NCBI RefSeq assembly: GCF_900105075.1
Contig: NZ_FNSK01000001.1
Location: 509,001 to 573,000 of the forward strand
Source: Rhodobacter sp. 24-YEA-8
Lineage (GTDB): Bacteria > Pseudomonadota > Alphaproteobacteria > Rhodobacterales > Rhodobacteraceae
Length of the DNA stretch: 64,000 nucleotides
Direction: 5' to 3'
The position numbers and the translations under genes are program-made. A model generated the notes under the pieces. The model was not told where the DNA came from, made no database searches, and worked only from the letters and a program-made list of their open reading frames with translations. Shown here piece by piece: positions 37,901 through 46,662 of this stretch; the first letter of the stretch is position 1; every line of letters starts with the position of its first letter.

Positions 37901-39698
37901 TTTCACCGTCACGCTGATGCTGCATTCCTATATCGCGGCCACGCGGGAGGAGGCGCGGGCTGTCGCCGAAGCGCCGATGAAATCCTATCTCGCCTCGGCG
38001 GCGGCGTTGGTGAAGCAATATGCCTGGGCCTTCCCGGCCTTCAAGAAACCTGCGGGCGCGGCCAATCCTATGGATATTGACCTCGCGGCTTTGTCGGCAG
38101 AGGAGAATGAGGCGATCCTCGATTTCGCTTTCCAGCGCTATTTCGACGAGTCGGGCCTGTTCGGCACGGTCGGGGATGCGCTGGACCGGGTGGAGGCGCT
38201 GAAGGCGATTGGCGTGGACGAGGTGGCCTGCCTTGTCGATTACGGCATCGCGCCGGAGGTGGTGCTGGAGGGGCTGAAGCCTTTGGCAGAGGTTGTGCGG
38301 CTGGCCAATCAGGGCGGGCCGGCGCCGGATGATTTCTCGATCGCGGCGCAGATCCACCGTCATGGGGTTACGCATCTGCAATGCACGCCTTCAATGGCGC
38401 GGATGATCCTGATGGATGATGAGAGCCGCCGCGCGCTTGCGGGTGTCCGGACGATGATGGTTGGCGGTGAGGCCTTGCCGGGCGCGCTGGCGGCCGAGCT
38501 GAAAGCAGCCGGGGTGGGGCGGCTTCTGAACATGTATGGCCCGACGGAAACGACGATCTGGTCTTCGGTGGAGGAGGTTCTTGCGCCGGAGCCGGTGGTG
38601 AATATCGGGACGCCGCTTGCGAACCAGCAGCTTTACGTGCTGGACGGCGCGCGCAGGCCCGTGCCGCCAGGCGTCGAGGGTGAGCTCTGGATCGGCGGCG
38701 AGGGTGTGACCCGGGGCTATTGGCAGCGGCCTGACCTGACGGCGGAGCGCTTTGTCGAAAACCCGTTCCATCCCGGACCAGGGGCGGCGGGGCGGATGTA
38801 TCAGACCGGAGACCTCGTCCGGCTGCGCCCCGATGGGCGGGTCGATTATATCGGACGGGCCGACGCCCAGGTGAAGCTGCGCGGCTACCGGATCGAGCTG
38901 GGGGAAATCGAGGCGGTGCTTGAGGCGCAGCCGGGGGTGACCCAGGCGGTGGTGATGGTGCGGGAAGATCAGCCGGGTGATCTGCGGCTGGTGGTCTATA
39001 TCAGCGGCGCTGCGGGTGAGGCGGGACTGCGCGCGGCGCTGGCGCGGGAGCTGCCGGACCATATGAGGCCTGCGCATTATGTTGCGGTGGAACGCTTCCC
39101 GCTGACACCGAACCGCAAGGTTGACCGTAAGGCGCTGCCGGCACCGATCCGCTTCTTGCCCGACACCGGGCCAGCAGCGCCGGAGGCCCTGGCGCCTGTG
39201 GTGGCGTTTGCTGTCGCGCCGTCGCAGCCTGGCGTCGGGCGGGGCGGGGTGGGCCCCGTGACTGGCCCGGCGACTGGCCCCGCAAATGGCGCCGCAAATG
39301 GACCGGCGCTCGGCACTGAGATCGCGAAGATCTGGGCGCGGGTGCTGGGGGTGGCGCGGGTCGGGCCGAAGGACAATTTCTTCGCGCTTGGCGGCCATTC
39401 GCTTCTGGCGGTTCAGACCCATCGCGAGATTCGCGAGCGCCTGCCGCAGGTGAAGGTCTCGATCACCGATATCTTCCGCTTCCCGGTGCTCGACGCTTTG
39501 GTTGCGCATATCTCGGGCGGTGCACCGGCTGCGGTTGTGCCCGTGCGGGCGCCGGTTTTTGCGCCCGCTTCAGCCCTGGTGGCGGCTGTGGCTCCGGTTC
39601 AGGTCTCGCCTGCTCCCGTGGCGGTTGCGACCGGGCTTGACGAGGCCATGGCGCGGCGGAGGGCGATGCGGCTGGCGCGGCGGGGCATGGATGCCTGA
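34980..39698 (+). CDS. NRPS module: formyltransferase, adenylation domain with embedded flavin monooxygenase, PCP
   Basis: 1572 aa. Residues 1-170 are a formyltransferase-like domain with N84 and H86 in [12 protein letters not shown] and Asp in EGGIDQGRI, followed by an FMT C-terminal-like segment (to about 280). Residues about 290-500 have the length and end-linker of a condensation domain but no HHxxxDG motif. The adenylation domain starts near 530 ([11 protein letters not shown] about 670). It is interrupted at about 748-1100 by a luciferase-like FMN monooxygenase of the MupA/Atu3671 type ([29 protein letters not shown]), then resumes to MYGPTETT and [12 protein letters not shown]. The PCP has Ser1474 in LGGHSLLAV, followed by a 90-residue Ala/Pro/Val tail. 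Embedded oxygenases of this type oxidise the loaded aminoacyl group (known for myxothiazol-type systems). Without a working C domain it looks like a starter module. Confidence 0.9.
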   Translation: MSLTAILIGNETLTRECGALWLARGHRIVAVVSEAGQVRDWALGAGLMLCDPEDLPEAEWILSVANLRLLGPGVLGRASAGAVNFHDGPLPDHAGLNAPVWAILAGEARHGVTWHMIEGGIDQGRIFAERRFDLDTDETALTLNTRCFEEGLDSFPEVMAALESGAEPRAQAAGGGVMHRGADRPAAMGRIDFARPATEVVRLVRGLDHGRYWNPLTTAKIDTGSEVLNVGSAGLAAGGGAPGAVLHAGPEGLVVACGEGAVRLDRLSCQGSGRAVAADVVKAASLPLLAATEAEVLTAELAAVAPQEARLRAALLALHPVALPVVSSMVLRAEQGGAAEWHRIPFGRRHGLGELALAGLRATGTTAGDFARAAKGRAGYIAAWEPLRAGGGAAGETVTAALASVEAALARPATGWPLDLMARDAALLGVAVPPVALSEAEPVPGAGLVLTPEAVLWNAARLDEAAAQALALRIDWLAGEVTRVVAAAADLRLADLPALTPAEYDLVIKDFNQTAVDHDRAILVHTAFEAQVARTPDAPALAFEGEEFSYAALNARANRAAHVLREMGVGPGVLVGLSARRSVDLVAGALAILKAGGAYVPMDPAYPAERLALFAEDSGAPVIVTQSDLAAGLPAGVEKLVLDQDPRLALAPETNPESGARPEDVAYMIYTSGSTGRPKGVQVEHRNVANFFTGMDQRIGPEPGVWLAVTSLSFDISVLELFWTLARGFKVVISSDENRALVSGAPITSVRAMDFSLYYWGNDDGPGPKKYQLLLDGARFADQHGFCAVWTPERHFHAFGGPYPNPSVTGAAVAAVTTNIGVRAGSVVAPLHHPARIAEEWAVIDNLTAGRAGLAFASGWHPDDFVLRPENAPPKNKAAMFQAIRDVRALWRGEGVDFPKADGTTFTVKTQPRPVSAELPVWVTTAGNPETWAEAGRAGANVLTHLLGQSISEVAEKIALYHGALREAGHDPADFTVTLMLHSYIAATREEARAVAEAPMKSYLASAAALVKQYAWAFPAFKKPAGAANPMDIDLAALSAEENEAILDFAFQRYFDESGLFGTVGDALDRVEALKAIGVDEVACLVDYGIAPEVVLEGLKPLAEVVRLANQGGPAPDDFSIAAQIHRHGVTHLQCTPSMARMILMDDESRRALAGVRTMMVGGEALPGALAAELKAAGVGRLLNMYGPTETTIWSSVEEVLAPEPVVNIGTPLANQQLYVLDGARRPVPPGVEGELWIGGEGVTRGYWQRPDLTAERFVENPFHPGPGAAGRMYQTGDLVRLRPDGRVDYIGRADAQVKLRGYRIELGEIEAVLEAQPGVTQAVVMVREDQPGDLRLVVYISGAAGEAGLRAALARELPDHMRPAHYVAVERFPLTPNRKVDRKALPAPIRFLPDTGPAAPEALAPVVAFAVAPSQPGVGRGGVGPVTGPATGPANGAANGPALGTEIAKIWARVLGVARVGPKDNFFALGGHSLLAVQTHREIRERLPQVKVSITDIFRFPVLDALVAHISGGAPAAVVPVRAPVFAPASALVAAVAPVQVSPAPVAVATGLDEAMARRRAMRLARRGMDA

Positions 39699-40338
39699 CG
39701 CGGGCGGGACCCTGGCGGCGCGGGCGGCGGAATTGCTGCCGGCGGGGTGCTTTACCGCCTCTGCCGATCCGCGGCGCACCTGGCCGCTATGGCAGGGTGA
39801 GGAGGGCCAGGGCATGGTGCCACGGCGCCTGGCCGAGTTTTCCGCCGGGCGTCAGGCGGCACGGCTTGCGATGGGTGCGGCAGGGCTGCAGCCGGTCGCG
39901 GTTCCAAAGGCGCCGGACCGGGCGCCGGTCTGGCCTTTTGGCCTTGCGGGTTCCATCAGCCATTCTGATCTGGCCTGTATCGCGGCGGTCTCGACCGGTC
40001 TTGCGGGTCTCGGTCTGGATCTGGAACCGCTGCGCCCCCTTGACCCCGCAGTTGCGGCGCTGGTGACGGGGCCTGAGGACCGGGTCGTTGCAGACGGGGA
40101 TCCGGGGCTGCTGGTGTTCTGTGCAAAAGAGGCGGCTTACAAGGCGCAATATCCGCTGACGCGCCGGCTTTTCGGGCCGGAGATGCTGGCGGTGATGATC
40201 ACGGGCGAGGGGTTCCGGGCGCGATTTCGCGGGGCGGTTGCGCCCTTTGAGAGGGGTGCAGAGATTGAAGGGCGCATCACCCTCTGCGCCGGGCATGTGC
40301 TGGCGGTGGCCTGGATTGCAACCCGGGCCACCGCCTGA
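39691..40338 (+). CDS. 4'-phosphopantetheinyl transferase (EntD-like)
   Basis: A 215-aa enzyme that activates carrier proteins by attaching phosphopantetheine from CoA. The ATG at 39691 overlaps the NRPS stop (atgccTGA); an in-frame start at 39502 inside the NRPS would add an arginine-rich leader with no support. The family motifs are the Mg-binding GLGLDLEPL and [13 protein letters not shown] (KEAxxK), plus [14 protein letters not shown]. It is the natural activator for ACP Ser1824 of the PKS and PCP Ser1474 of the NRPS, and marks the end of that transcription unit; the next gene is convergent. Confidence 0.93.
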   Translation: MPDAGGTLAARAAELLPAGCFTASADPRRTWPLWQGEEGQGMVPRRLAEFSAGRQAARLAMGAAGLQPVAVPKAPDRAPVWPFGLAGSISHSDLACIAAVSTGLAGLGLDLEPLRPLDPAVAALVTGPEDRVVADGDPGLLVFCAKEAAYKAQYPLTRRLFGPEMLAVMITGEGFRARFRGAVAPFERGAEIEGRITLCAGHVLAVAWIATRATA

Positions 40339-40344
40339 ACGCGG

Positions 40345-40578
40345 TCAGGCCGGATCGGGGCGGCGGATCTTTTCAGAGGCCTTGATCACCAGCGGGCGCA
40401 GGCCCTCGCCACCGGCGTCGATCAGCTGAAAGAACTGGCGGCGCATCCGGGGTTCCCAGAAGTCATTGATATGGCTGGAAAGACCCTCGATGCCTTCGGC
40501 CTCGGGCTTGCTCTCCATGAACATGGCGATCTGGTTGGCCATGCGCGTGATTTTCGGGTTGATGCCGTCAGTTTGCAT
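40345..40578 (-). CDS. fdsD: NAD-dependent formate dehydrogenase delta subunit
   Basis: A 77-aa small protein at the end of the formate dehydrogenase operon. KITRMANQIAMFMESKPEAE is followed by SHINDFWEPRMRRQFFQLID and a short tail, the conserved core of the FdsD family. In soluble NAD-dependent molybdenum formate dehydrogenases this subunit is needed for activity or stability of the complex. Its start overlaps the end of fdsC by 11 bp. The gene is convergent with the phosphopantetheinyl transferase, with 6 bp between stops. Confidence 0.92.
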   Translation of the reverse strand: MQTDGINPKITRMANQIAMFMESKPEAEGIEGLSSHINDFWEPRMRRQFFQLIDAGGEGLRPLVIKASEKIRRPDPA

Positions 40579-41386
40579 GGGATTGCTCCGTCACGATGCG
40601 GTCAGAATGGGTGAAAAGCTCGAACCGCTCCGGGCGGGCGAGCGCGATTACAGTGATGCCGAGATGGTCGGCCAGCGCCACGGCATCAGCGGTCGGGGCC
40701 GAGACCGCGATCAGCATCCCGGCGCCGATGGCCGCGACCTTCTGCACCATATCGGTCGAGACGCGGCTGGTCAGGACCACCGCGCCTTCGGGATGATCGT
40801 GGCGGATCAGATGACCCGCGAGTTTGTCGAGTGCATTATGCCTTCCGACATCTTCGCGCGCCGCGAAAAGCCCGCCCGGCACCCAGTAAGCGGCACAATG
40901 GGCGGCGCGGGTGATATCATGGAGCGGCTGATGCGCGGGCAGGGCTGCAATGGCCTCGCGCACCTGAGCGGGGGTCATGCGGAAGGGAGAGGGCGGCACG
41001 GGGGGCAGGTCGCGCAGCGCCTCGTTGATGCTGTCGATACCGCACAACCCGCAGCCGACAGGGCCTGCCATGGTGCGGCGGCGTTTGGCCAGCCGCGCCT
41101 CGGCCTCCGGGACCAGCCAGGACTGCACATCGATGCCGCGCTCACCTTCGACCACGGTGATCTCTTCGACCTCATGTGGGCGGGCTATGCCTTCGGTCAG
41201 CGCGAAACCATAAGCGAAATCAACCAGATCATCGGGGGTCGCCATCATCACGGCCTGTGTCGTGCCATTGAACGACAAGGCCACCGCAAATTCCTGCGGC
41301 AGGGTGCGATTGCCCTGTTCGATGGTATCCCCACCCTCCCGCGCCCCGAAGAAGAGGCGCGGAACCGGTTTCGCTCCGATGGTCAT
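40568..41386 (-). CDS. fdsC: Formate dehydrogenase accessory sulfurtransferase (FdhD/FdsC)
   Basis: A 272-aa FdhD-family protein that sulfurates the bis-MGD cofactor before insertion into the dehydrogenase and chaperones it. The CxxC motif is present in VGCGLCGIDSI, and the hallmark REDVGRHNALDKL is complete; GALVLTSR-like AVVLTSRVSTDMV and GAGMLIAVSAPTADAV follow. It is the fourth of the fdsGBACD order, 13 bp after the fdsA stop. The name fdsC is used for the operon-borne homologue; fdhD is the general family name. Confidence 0.93.
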   Translation of the reverse strand: MTIGAKPVPRLFFGAREGGDTIEQGNRTLPQEFAVALSFNGTTQAVMMATPDDLVDFAYGFALTEGIARPHEVEEITVVEGERGIDVQSWLVPEAEARLAKRRRTMAGPVGCGLCGIDSINEALRDLPPVPPSPFRMTPAQVREAIAALPAHQPLHDITRAAHCAAYWVPGGLFAAREDVGRHNALDKLAGHLIRHDHPEGAVVLTSRVSTDMVQKVAAIGAGMLIAVSAPTADAVALADHLGITVIALARPERFELFTHSDRIVTEQSHAN

Positions 41387-41399
41387 TTCCGCTCCGCCC

Positions 41400-44309
41400 T
41401 TACTCTGCGGCAGGCAGGATCCGACGCGACAGGGTAGCCTGAGCGTTATACTCTTCCTGCCAGTCCGATGGCCCGTTCGAGGGGCTGACCTGCACCGCCG
41501 TCACCTTATATTCCGGGCAGTTTGTCGCCCAGTCCGAGAAATCGGTGGTGATGACGTTAGCCTGAGTGTCGGGATGGTGGAAGGTGGTATAGACCACGCC
41601 CGGCGAGACTTTGTCGGTGATGTCGGCCCTGAGCGAGGTCACACCGGCGCGCGATGCAAGCCGCACCCAGTCCCCATTGCGGATGCCCCGGTTTTCGGCG
41701 TCATGCGGGTGGATTTCCAGCATATCCTCGGGGTGCCAGGCGGTGTTGTCGGTGCGCCGCGTCTGCGCGCCGACGTTATACTGGCTGAGGATGCGGCCGG
41801 TGGTCAGCAAGAGCGGGAATTTCGGCCCGGTCTTTTCATCGGTCGCGACATATTCGGTGCGGATGAACTTGCCCTTGCCGCGCACGAAACCGTCGACATG
41901 GACCAGCGGCGTGCCTTCCGGCGCCTTGTCGTTCACCGGCCACTGCACCGAGCCCATGGTCTCGATCTTCTCATAGCTCACACCGGCGAAAGACGGCGTG
42001 GTCATGGCGATCTCTTCCATGATCTGGGCGGGGTGGGTGTAGCCCCATTTCGCCCGGCCCTGGTCTTCCAGCATGCGGTTCGCGAACATCTGGGTGATTT
42101 CCCAGTCGGCATAGCCCTGTTTCGGGGCCATCACCTTGCGGACCATATTGATGCGGCGTTCGGCATTGGTGAAGGTGCCGTCTTTTTCCAGGAAGGACGA
42201 GCCCGGGAAGAAGACATGCGCGTAATTCGCGGTCTCGTTCAGGAAGAGGTCATGGACGACGACACATTCCATCGCGGCAAGGCCCGAGGCGACGTGATGG
42301 GTGTCGGGGTCGGATTGCAGGATGTCTTCGCCCTGGCAATAAAGACCCTTAAAGGTGCCCTCGACCGCCGCGTCCAGCATGTTCGGGATCCGCAGACCGG
42401 GTTCCGGGTCGATCTTCACATCCCAGAGCGTCTCATAGATCGCGCGGACTTCCGGGTTTTTGACGTGGCGATAGCCGGGCAGTTCATGCGGGAACGAGCC
42501 CATATCGCAGGAGCCCTGGACGTTGTTCTGACCGCGCAGCGGGTTCACGCCAACGCCGGGGCGACCGATATTGCCGGTCAGCATCGCGAGGTTTGCGATC
42601 CCGATCACGGTGGTCGACCCCTGGCTGTGCTCGGTCACGCCGAGGCCATAATAGATCGCCGCATTGCCGCCGGTGGCGTAAAGGCGGGCCGCGCCGCGCA
42701 CCTCTGCCGCCGGAACGCCGGTCAGCATCTCGATGGCTTCGGGCGAATGGCGCGGGTCGGCGACGAATTCCATATAGTCCTGGAATTCATCCCAGTCGCA
42801 GCGGGTGCGGATGAATTCTTCGTTGTAAAGACCCTCGGTCACGATCACATGCGCCAGTGCGGTGACCACAGCCACATTGGTGCCGGGCTTCAGCGCGAGG
42901 TGATGTTTCGCACGGTAATGCGGGCCTTCGACCGATTCCGTGCGACGCGGGTCGACGACGATCAGCTTGGCCCCCTTGCGCAGGCGCTTTTTCATCCGGC
43001 TGGCAAAGACCGGGTGGCCGGAATGCGGGTTGGCGCCGATTACGAGGATCACGTCAGCCGCTTCGACCGAGTCGAAATCCTGGGTTCCGGCCGAGGTGCC
43101 GAAGGTCTGGCCAAGCCCATAGCCGGTCGGCGAATGGCAGACGCGGGCGCAGGTATCGGTGTTGTTGTTCTGGAAGACGGCGCGGGTCAGTTTCTGAACG
43201 AGGTAGGTTTCCTCATTGGTGCAGCGCGAAGAGGTGATCACGCCGACCGACTGACGGCCATATTTTTCCTGGATCGCCTTCATCCGCGACGCGGCGAAAT
43301 CCATCGCTTCGGTCCAGGAGACTTCCTGCCAGGGATCGTTGATGCTGTCGCGGATCATCGGGCTGAGGATGCGGTCCTTGTGGCTGGCATAGCCATAAGC
43401 AAAGCGGCCCTTGACGCAGGAATGGCCACGGTTCGCCTTGCCATGCTTATAGGGCACCATGCGCACCAGCTCGTCGCCGCGCATCTCGGCCTTGAACTGG
43501 CAGCCGACGCCGCAATAAGCGCAGGTGGTGACGACGGATTTGTCCGGCGTGCCGATGTCGAGCACCGATTTCTCGATCAGGGTCGCGGTGGGGCAGGCCT
43601 GAACGCAGGCGCCGCAGGAGACGCAGTCCGAGGCGAGGAAGCTGTCATCCTTGACGCCGGCATGGACGCGGCTCTCAAAGCCACGGCCCTCAATGGTCAG
43701 CGCGAAAGTGCCCTGGACTTCCTCGCAGGCACGAACGCAGCGGTTGCAGACGATGCATTTCGACGGGTCGTATGAGAAATAGGGGTTCGAGTCATCCTTC
43801 GGCAGCCAGTCGATATTGGCCTCGCCCGAAGTGTTTTTCGCCAGGAAGTGATTGGCTTCCGCCTCATAGCGCACATCGCGCAGGCCCACGGCACCGGCCA
43901 TATCCTGCAGCTCGCAATCGCCATTGGCGCCGCAGGTCAGACAGTCCAGCGGGTGGTCGGAGATATAAAGCTCCATCACGCCTTTGCGCAGCTGCTTCAG
44001 CTTGCCGGTCTGGGTCTTGACCTTGATCCCGGGCGCGACGGGCGTGGTGCAGGAGGCCGGAGTGCCATTGCGACCCTCGATCTCGACCAGACAAAGCCGG
44101 CAGGAGCCGAAGGCGTCGATGGAATCCGTGGCGCAAAGCTTCGGCACGGTGATGCCAAGCTCGGCTGCGGCGCGCATGATCGAAGTGCCTTCGGGCACGG
44201 TGACCTCAAAGCCGTCGATCTCCAGCGTCACTTGCGTCTTCGACTTCGACGCGGGCGTGCCCATGTCGCGGTCGGAGAACATCGGGGCGGGGATGATGAA
44301 ATCTTTCAT
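41400..44309 (-). CDS. fdsA: NAD-dependent formate dehydrogenase alpha (catalytic, Mo-bis-MGD) subunit
   Basis: A 969-aa catalytic subunit that oxidises formate to CO2. The N-terminal [2Fe-2S] domain has Cys ligands in FGSCRLCLVEIEG. A His/Cys cluster follows in HPLDCLTCGANGDC, and two [4Fe-4S] sites lie in CIVCNRCVRAC and CVSCGACVQACPT. The molybdopterin domain starts with CAYCGVGCQFKAEM. The Mo-ligand cysteine is Cys391 in VCHSPTGYG, the usual formate dehydrogenase motif. The C-terminal Mo-bis-MGD domain contains TTGRILSQYNVGAQTRR. It works with FdsB and FdsG, which pass electrons to NAD+, and is oxygen-tolerant in studied relatives. A DUF4287 gene separates it from fdsB. Confidence 0.97.
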   Translation of the reverse strand: MKDFIIPAPMFSDRDMGTPASKSKTQVTLEIDGFEVTVPEGTSIMRAAAELGITVPKLCATDSIDAFGSCRLCLVEIEGRNGTPASCTTPVAPGIKVKTQTGKLKQLRKGVMELYISDHPLDCLTCGANGDCELQDMAGAVGLRDVRYEAEANHFLAKNTSGEANIDWLPKDDSNPYFSYDPSKCIVCNRCVRACEEVQGTFALTIEGRGFESRVHAGVKDDSFLASDCVSCGACVQACPTATLIEKSVLDIGTPDKSVVTTCAYCGVGCQFKAEMRGDELVRMVPYKHGKANRGHSCVKGRFAYGYASHKDRILSPMIRDSINDPWQEVSWTEAMDFAASRMKAIQEKYGRQSVGVITSSRCTNEETYLVQKLTRAVFQNNNTDTCARVCHSPTGYGLGQTFGTSAGTQDFDSVEAADVILVIGANPHSGHPVFASRMKKRLRKGAKLIVVDPRRTESVEGPHYRAKHHLALKPGTNVAVVTALAHVIVTEGLYNEEFIRTRCDWDEFQDYMEFVADPRHSPEAIEMLTGVPAAEVRGAARLYATGGNAAIYYGLGVTEHSQGSTTVIGIANLAMLTGNIGRPGVGVNPLRGQNNVQGSCDMGSFPHELPGYRHVKNPEVRAIYETLWDVKIDPEPGLRIPNMLDAAVEGTFKGLYCQGEDILQSDPDTHHVASGLAAMECVVVHDLFLNETANYAHVFFPGSSFLEKDGTFTNAERRINMVRKVMAPKQGYADWEITQMFANRMLEDQGRAKWGYTHPAQIMEEIAMTTPSFAGVSYEKIETMGSVQWPVNDKAPEGTPLVHVDGFVRGKGKFIRTEYVATDEKTGPKFPLLLTTGRILSQYNVGAQTRRTDNTAWHPEDMLEIHPHDAENRGIRNGDWVRLASRAGVTSLRADITDKVSPGVVYTTFHHPDTQANVITTDFSDWATNCPEYKVTAVQVSPSNGPSDWQEEYNAQATLSRRILPAAE

Positions 44310-44310
44310 C

Positions 44311-44535
44311 TCATATGTCCTTCTGGCTCAGCGCATGAGCAACAAGCGCATTGGCGTGGCCGTGGCCAAGACCGTGGTTTTCTTTCAGCCACCCGACAAT
44401 CTTCATATGGGGCTGGCCGGTTTGTGTCGCAATGAGGTCCAGCCAATGTTGTATTGGCTGGCCATATTTCGCCTCGATCGAGGGAAAGTAAGAGGCGGGC
44501 CCCTTAACCTGTCCGCTGATCGGGGCGTTGGTCAT
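44311..44535 (-). CDS. DUF4287 domain protein inserted in the fds operon
   Basis: A 74-aa protein. The DUF4287 pattern is visible: a substrate-like helix SYFPSIEAKYGQPIQHWLDL, then PHMKIVGWLKENHGLGHGHA and NALVAHAL. No function is known for the family. The ATG overlaps the fdsB stop by 4 bp and its stop lies 1 bp before the fdsA start, so it is tightly coupled on both sides and should be made in step with the complex. The usual operon in other bacteria is fdsGBACD without this gene. Confidence 0.85.
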   Translation of the reverse strand: MTNAPISGQVKGPASYFPSIEAKYGQPIQHWLDLIATQTGQPHMKIVGWLKENHGLGHGHANALVAHALSQKDI

Positions 44536-46067
44536 TCGGCGGCCTCGCGGGCGGCGCCCGTGAAATCATCCGGGAAATGCGTCAGCGCCGACATCACCGG
44601 GTAGGGGGTAAAGCCGCCAAGCGCGCAGAGCGAGCCGGATTTCATCGTCTCGCACAGATCCGTCAGCAGCGGGATCGCCGCTGTGTCTCCGCGCGCGATG
44701 CGGTCAAGCGTCTCGACGCCGCGCACCGCACCGATCCGGCAGGGCGTGCATTTGCCGCAGCTTTCAATCGCGCAGAATTCCATCGCGAAACGCGCCATCG
44801 CCATCATATCGGCGGTGTCATCGGCAACGGTCAGACCGGCATGGCCGATCAGCGCATTCTGGCCGGCATATTCCTCATAGCCGAAAGGCGTGTCGAACTG
44901 GCTGACCGGGATCCAGGCGCCCAGCGGGCCGCCAACCTGCACCGCCTTGACCGGGCGACCGGACGCCGTGCCGCCGCCGATCTCATTGACGATCTTGTCA
45001 AGCGTCAGACCAAAGGCGATTTCAAAAAGGCCGCCATGTTTGACATTGCCCGCGATCTGCAGCGGGATGGTGCCTTTCGAGCGGCCGATGCCGAAGCTTG
45101 CATAATGCTCGGCGCCTTCCGCCAGGATCACCGGCACCGAGGCCAGCGAGATGACGTTGTTCACCACCGTCGGGCGGCCCATGAACCCCTGCAGCGCCGG
45201 CAGCGGCGGCTTGGCGCGCACCGTGCCGCGCTTGCCCTCAAGGCTGTTCAGCAGGGCGGTCTCTTCGCCGCAGACATAGGCGCCGGCGCCGACGCGCAGT
45301 TCCAGCTCGAACACCTTGCCCGATCCGAGCACGTTCTGCCCCAGGAGCCCCTCGACGCGGCCCACCGCGATGGCAGCCGCCATCACCTCATTCGCGTCCG
45401 GATATTCCGAGCGGGAATAGATAAAGCCCTTGGTGGCGCCGACCGCGATCCCGGCAATGATCATGCCTTCGATCAGGGTGAAGGGGTCGCCTTCCATGAT
45501 CATGCGGTCGGCGAAGGTGCCGGAGTCGCCTTCGTCGGCATTGGTGACGATGTATTTCTTCTCGCCCAGTTCCGGCTTTATGGGCGCATCATGGACGGTT
45601 TTCCATTTGATGCCGGTGGGGAAGCCCGCGCCGCCCCGGCCGCGCAGGCCGGAATTCAGCACTTCCTGAACAACTTCGGCGCCGGTTATTGCCAGCGCCC
45701 GGGTCAGGCCTTTGAGGCCGCCATGGGCCCGATATTCATCCAGCGAAACCGGATCGATGATGCCGCAGCGGGCGAAAGTCAGACGGGTCTGCGCCTTGAG
45801 CCAGGGCAGGTCTTCGGTCAGGCCAAGCGCCAGCGCGCCACCGTCGAAAATCTGCGCCACGTCTTCCGGCGTCATCGGGCCAAAGGCCACGCGGCCTTCA
45901 GGCGTTTCCACCTCGACCAGGGGTTCCAGCCAGACCATACCGCGTGATCCGTTGCGGGTGATCGTCACCTCAACACCACGGCGCGCCGCCTCGGCCTTCA
46001 CGGCCGATACAACCTCTTCAGCTCCAAGCGCTTTTGCGCTTGCGTCGCGGGGGATCCAGATCCTCAT
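44532..46067 (-). CDS. fdsB: NAD-dependent formate dehydrogenase beta (NADH/FMN) subunit
   Basis: A 511-aa NuoF-like flavoprotein that carries FMN and the NAD+ site. An N-terminal thioredoxin-like region (to about residue 110) is fused to the NuoF core, the layout of FdsB. The motifs are GRGGAGFPTGIKWKTV, NADEGDSGTFADR, EYPDANEVMAAA and GAYVCGEETALLNSLEGKRG, and the [4Fe-4S] site ESCGKCTPCRIGA. Its start shares a base with the fdsG stop (TGATG). Electrons from the alpha subunit reach NAD+ here. Confidence 0.96.
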   Translation of the reverse strand: MRIWIPRDASAKALGAEEVVSAVKAEAARRGVEVTITRNGSRGMVWLEPLVEVETPEGRVAFGPMTPEDVAQIFDGGALALGLTEDLPWLKAQTRLTFARCGIIDPVSLDEYRAHGGLKGLTRALAITGAEVVQEVLNSGLRGRGGAGFPTGIKWKTVHDAPIKPELGEKKYIVTNADEGDSGTFADRMIMEGDPFTLIEGMIIAGIAVGATKGFIYSRSEYPDANEVMAAAIAVGRVEGLLGQNVLGSGKVFELELRVGAGAYVCGEETALLNSLEGKRGTVRAKPPLPALQGFMGRPTVVNNVISLASVPVILAEGAEHYASFGIGRSKGTIPLQIAGNVKHGGLFEIAFGLTLDKIVNEIGGGTASGRPVKAVQVGGPLGAWIPVSQFDTPFGYEEYAGQNALIGHAGLTVADDTADMMAMARFAMEFCAIESCGKCTPCRIGAVRGVETLDRIARGDTAAIPLLTDLCETMKSGSLCALGGFTPYPVMSALTHFPDDFTGAAREAAE

Positions 46068-46534
46068 CAGCGCATACCCTTCACGATAGCGTCAAGTTTC
46101 GCCTCGGTCAGGCGGCCAACCACTTTGCCGTCGACCAGCGCCGACGGGCCGCAGGCGCAAAGGCCAAGGCAGAAGATCGGCTCCAGCGTGATCTTTCCGT
46201 CGGGTGTCGTCTCATGCCAGTCGAGGCCCAGGGTCTCTTTCGCATGGGCCGCCACACGGTCCGCACCCATGGTCTGGCAGCTTTCGGCACGACACAGCTT
46301 CAGCACATGGGTTCCGGCGGGTTTGGCCCTGAAATCATGATAGAATGTCATCACGCCATAGGCTTCGGCCTTAGAGATATTCTGGTGCCGCGCGATCTGC
46401 GGCAGCACCTCCTCCGGCACGTAACCAAAGCTTTCCTGCACCGAATGCAGAATGGGCAAAAGCGCGCCCTCGGTGCCCGAATGGGCGGCGAGGATCTCTT
46501 CTACACGGGCGGCGATGTCTACAGAATCAAGCAT
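46067..46534 (-). CDS. fdsG: NAD-dependent formate dehydrogenase gamma (NuoE-like [2Fe-2S]) subunit
   Basis: A 155-aa thioredoxin-fold ferredoxin. The four cluster cysteines lie in LCRAESCQTMG and FCLGLCACGPSALVDGK, as in NuoE. The N-terminal helices contain LLPILHSVQESFGYVPEEV. It is the first gene of the operon. Its ATG at 46534 follows a 128-bp promoter region with a LysR-type operator palindrome. Confidence 0.95.
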   Translation of the reverse strand: MLDSVDIAARVEEILAAHSGTEGALLPILHSVQESFGYVPEEVLPQIARHQNISKAEAYGVMTFYHDFRAKPAGTHVLKLCRAESCQTMGADRVAAHAKETLGLDWHETTPDGKITLEPIFCLGLCACGPSALVDGKVVGRLTEAKLDAIVKGMR

Positions 46535-46574
46535 ATGCGGGCCTTTCGCTGGCCCGTTGATTTGTAAACCTTAT

Positions 46575-46624
46575 GATAGGTCAATCAATTCATATTGCCC
46601 GTTATGCGATAGGATTTTCCTATC
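46575..46624 (-). promoter_or_regulatory. Operator palindrome and half-site upstream of fdsG
   Basis: A perfect 7-3-7 inverted repeat, GATAGGA-TTT-TCCTATC, spans 46608-46624. A further GATAGG half-site lies at 46575-46580. Both sit 41-90 bp upstream of the fdsG start codon and just after the LysR gene. The arrangement (dyad plus nearer half-site) is that of LysR-type recognition and activation sites, so binding by the adjacent regulator is likely. The -35/-10 boxes would lie around the half-site. Confidence 0.65.
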
Positions 46625-46662
46625 AAATCTCGAGAGATTTGGTTGGTTTTGCCTTTCGGATC

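Noticed and set aside
35214..38381. 1055-codon open frame on the minus strand
   Set aside because: Antisense to the NRPS gene; arginine/histidine-rich composition with no motif. It arises from high GC and codon bias of the real gene.
39502..39690. Upstream start for the phosphopantetheinyl transferase
   Set aside because: It lies inside the NRPS gene and gives an arginine-rich leader unlike the family; ATG at 39691 gives normal length.
41262..43775. 837-codon open frame on the plus strand
   Set aside because: Antisense to fdsA, whose cofactor motifs are unmistakable.
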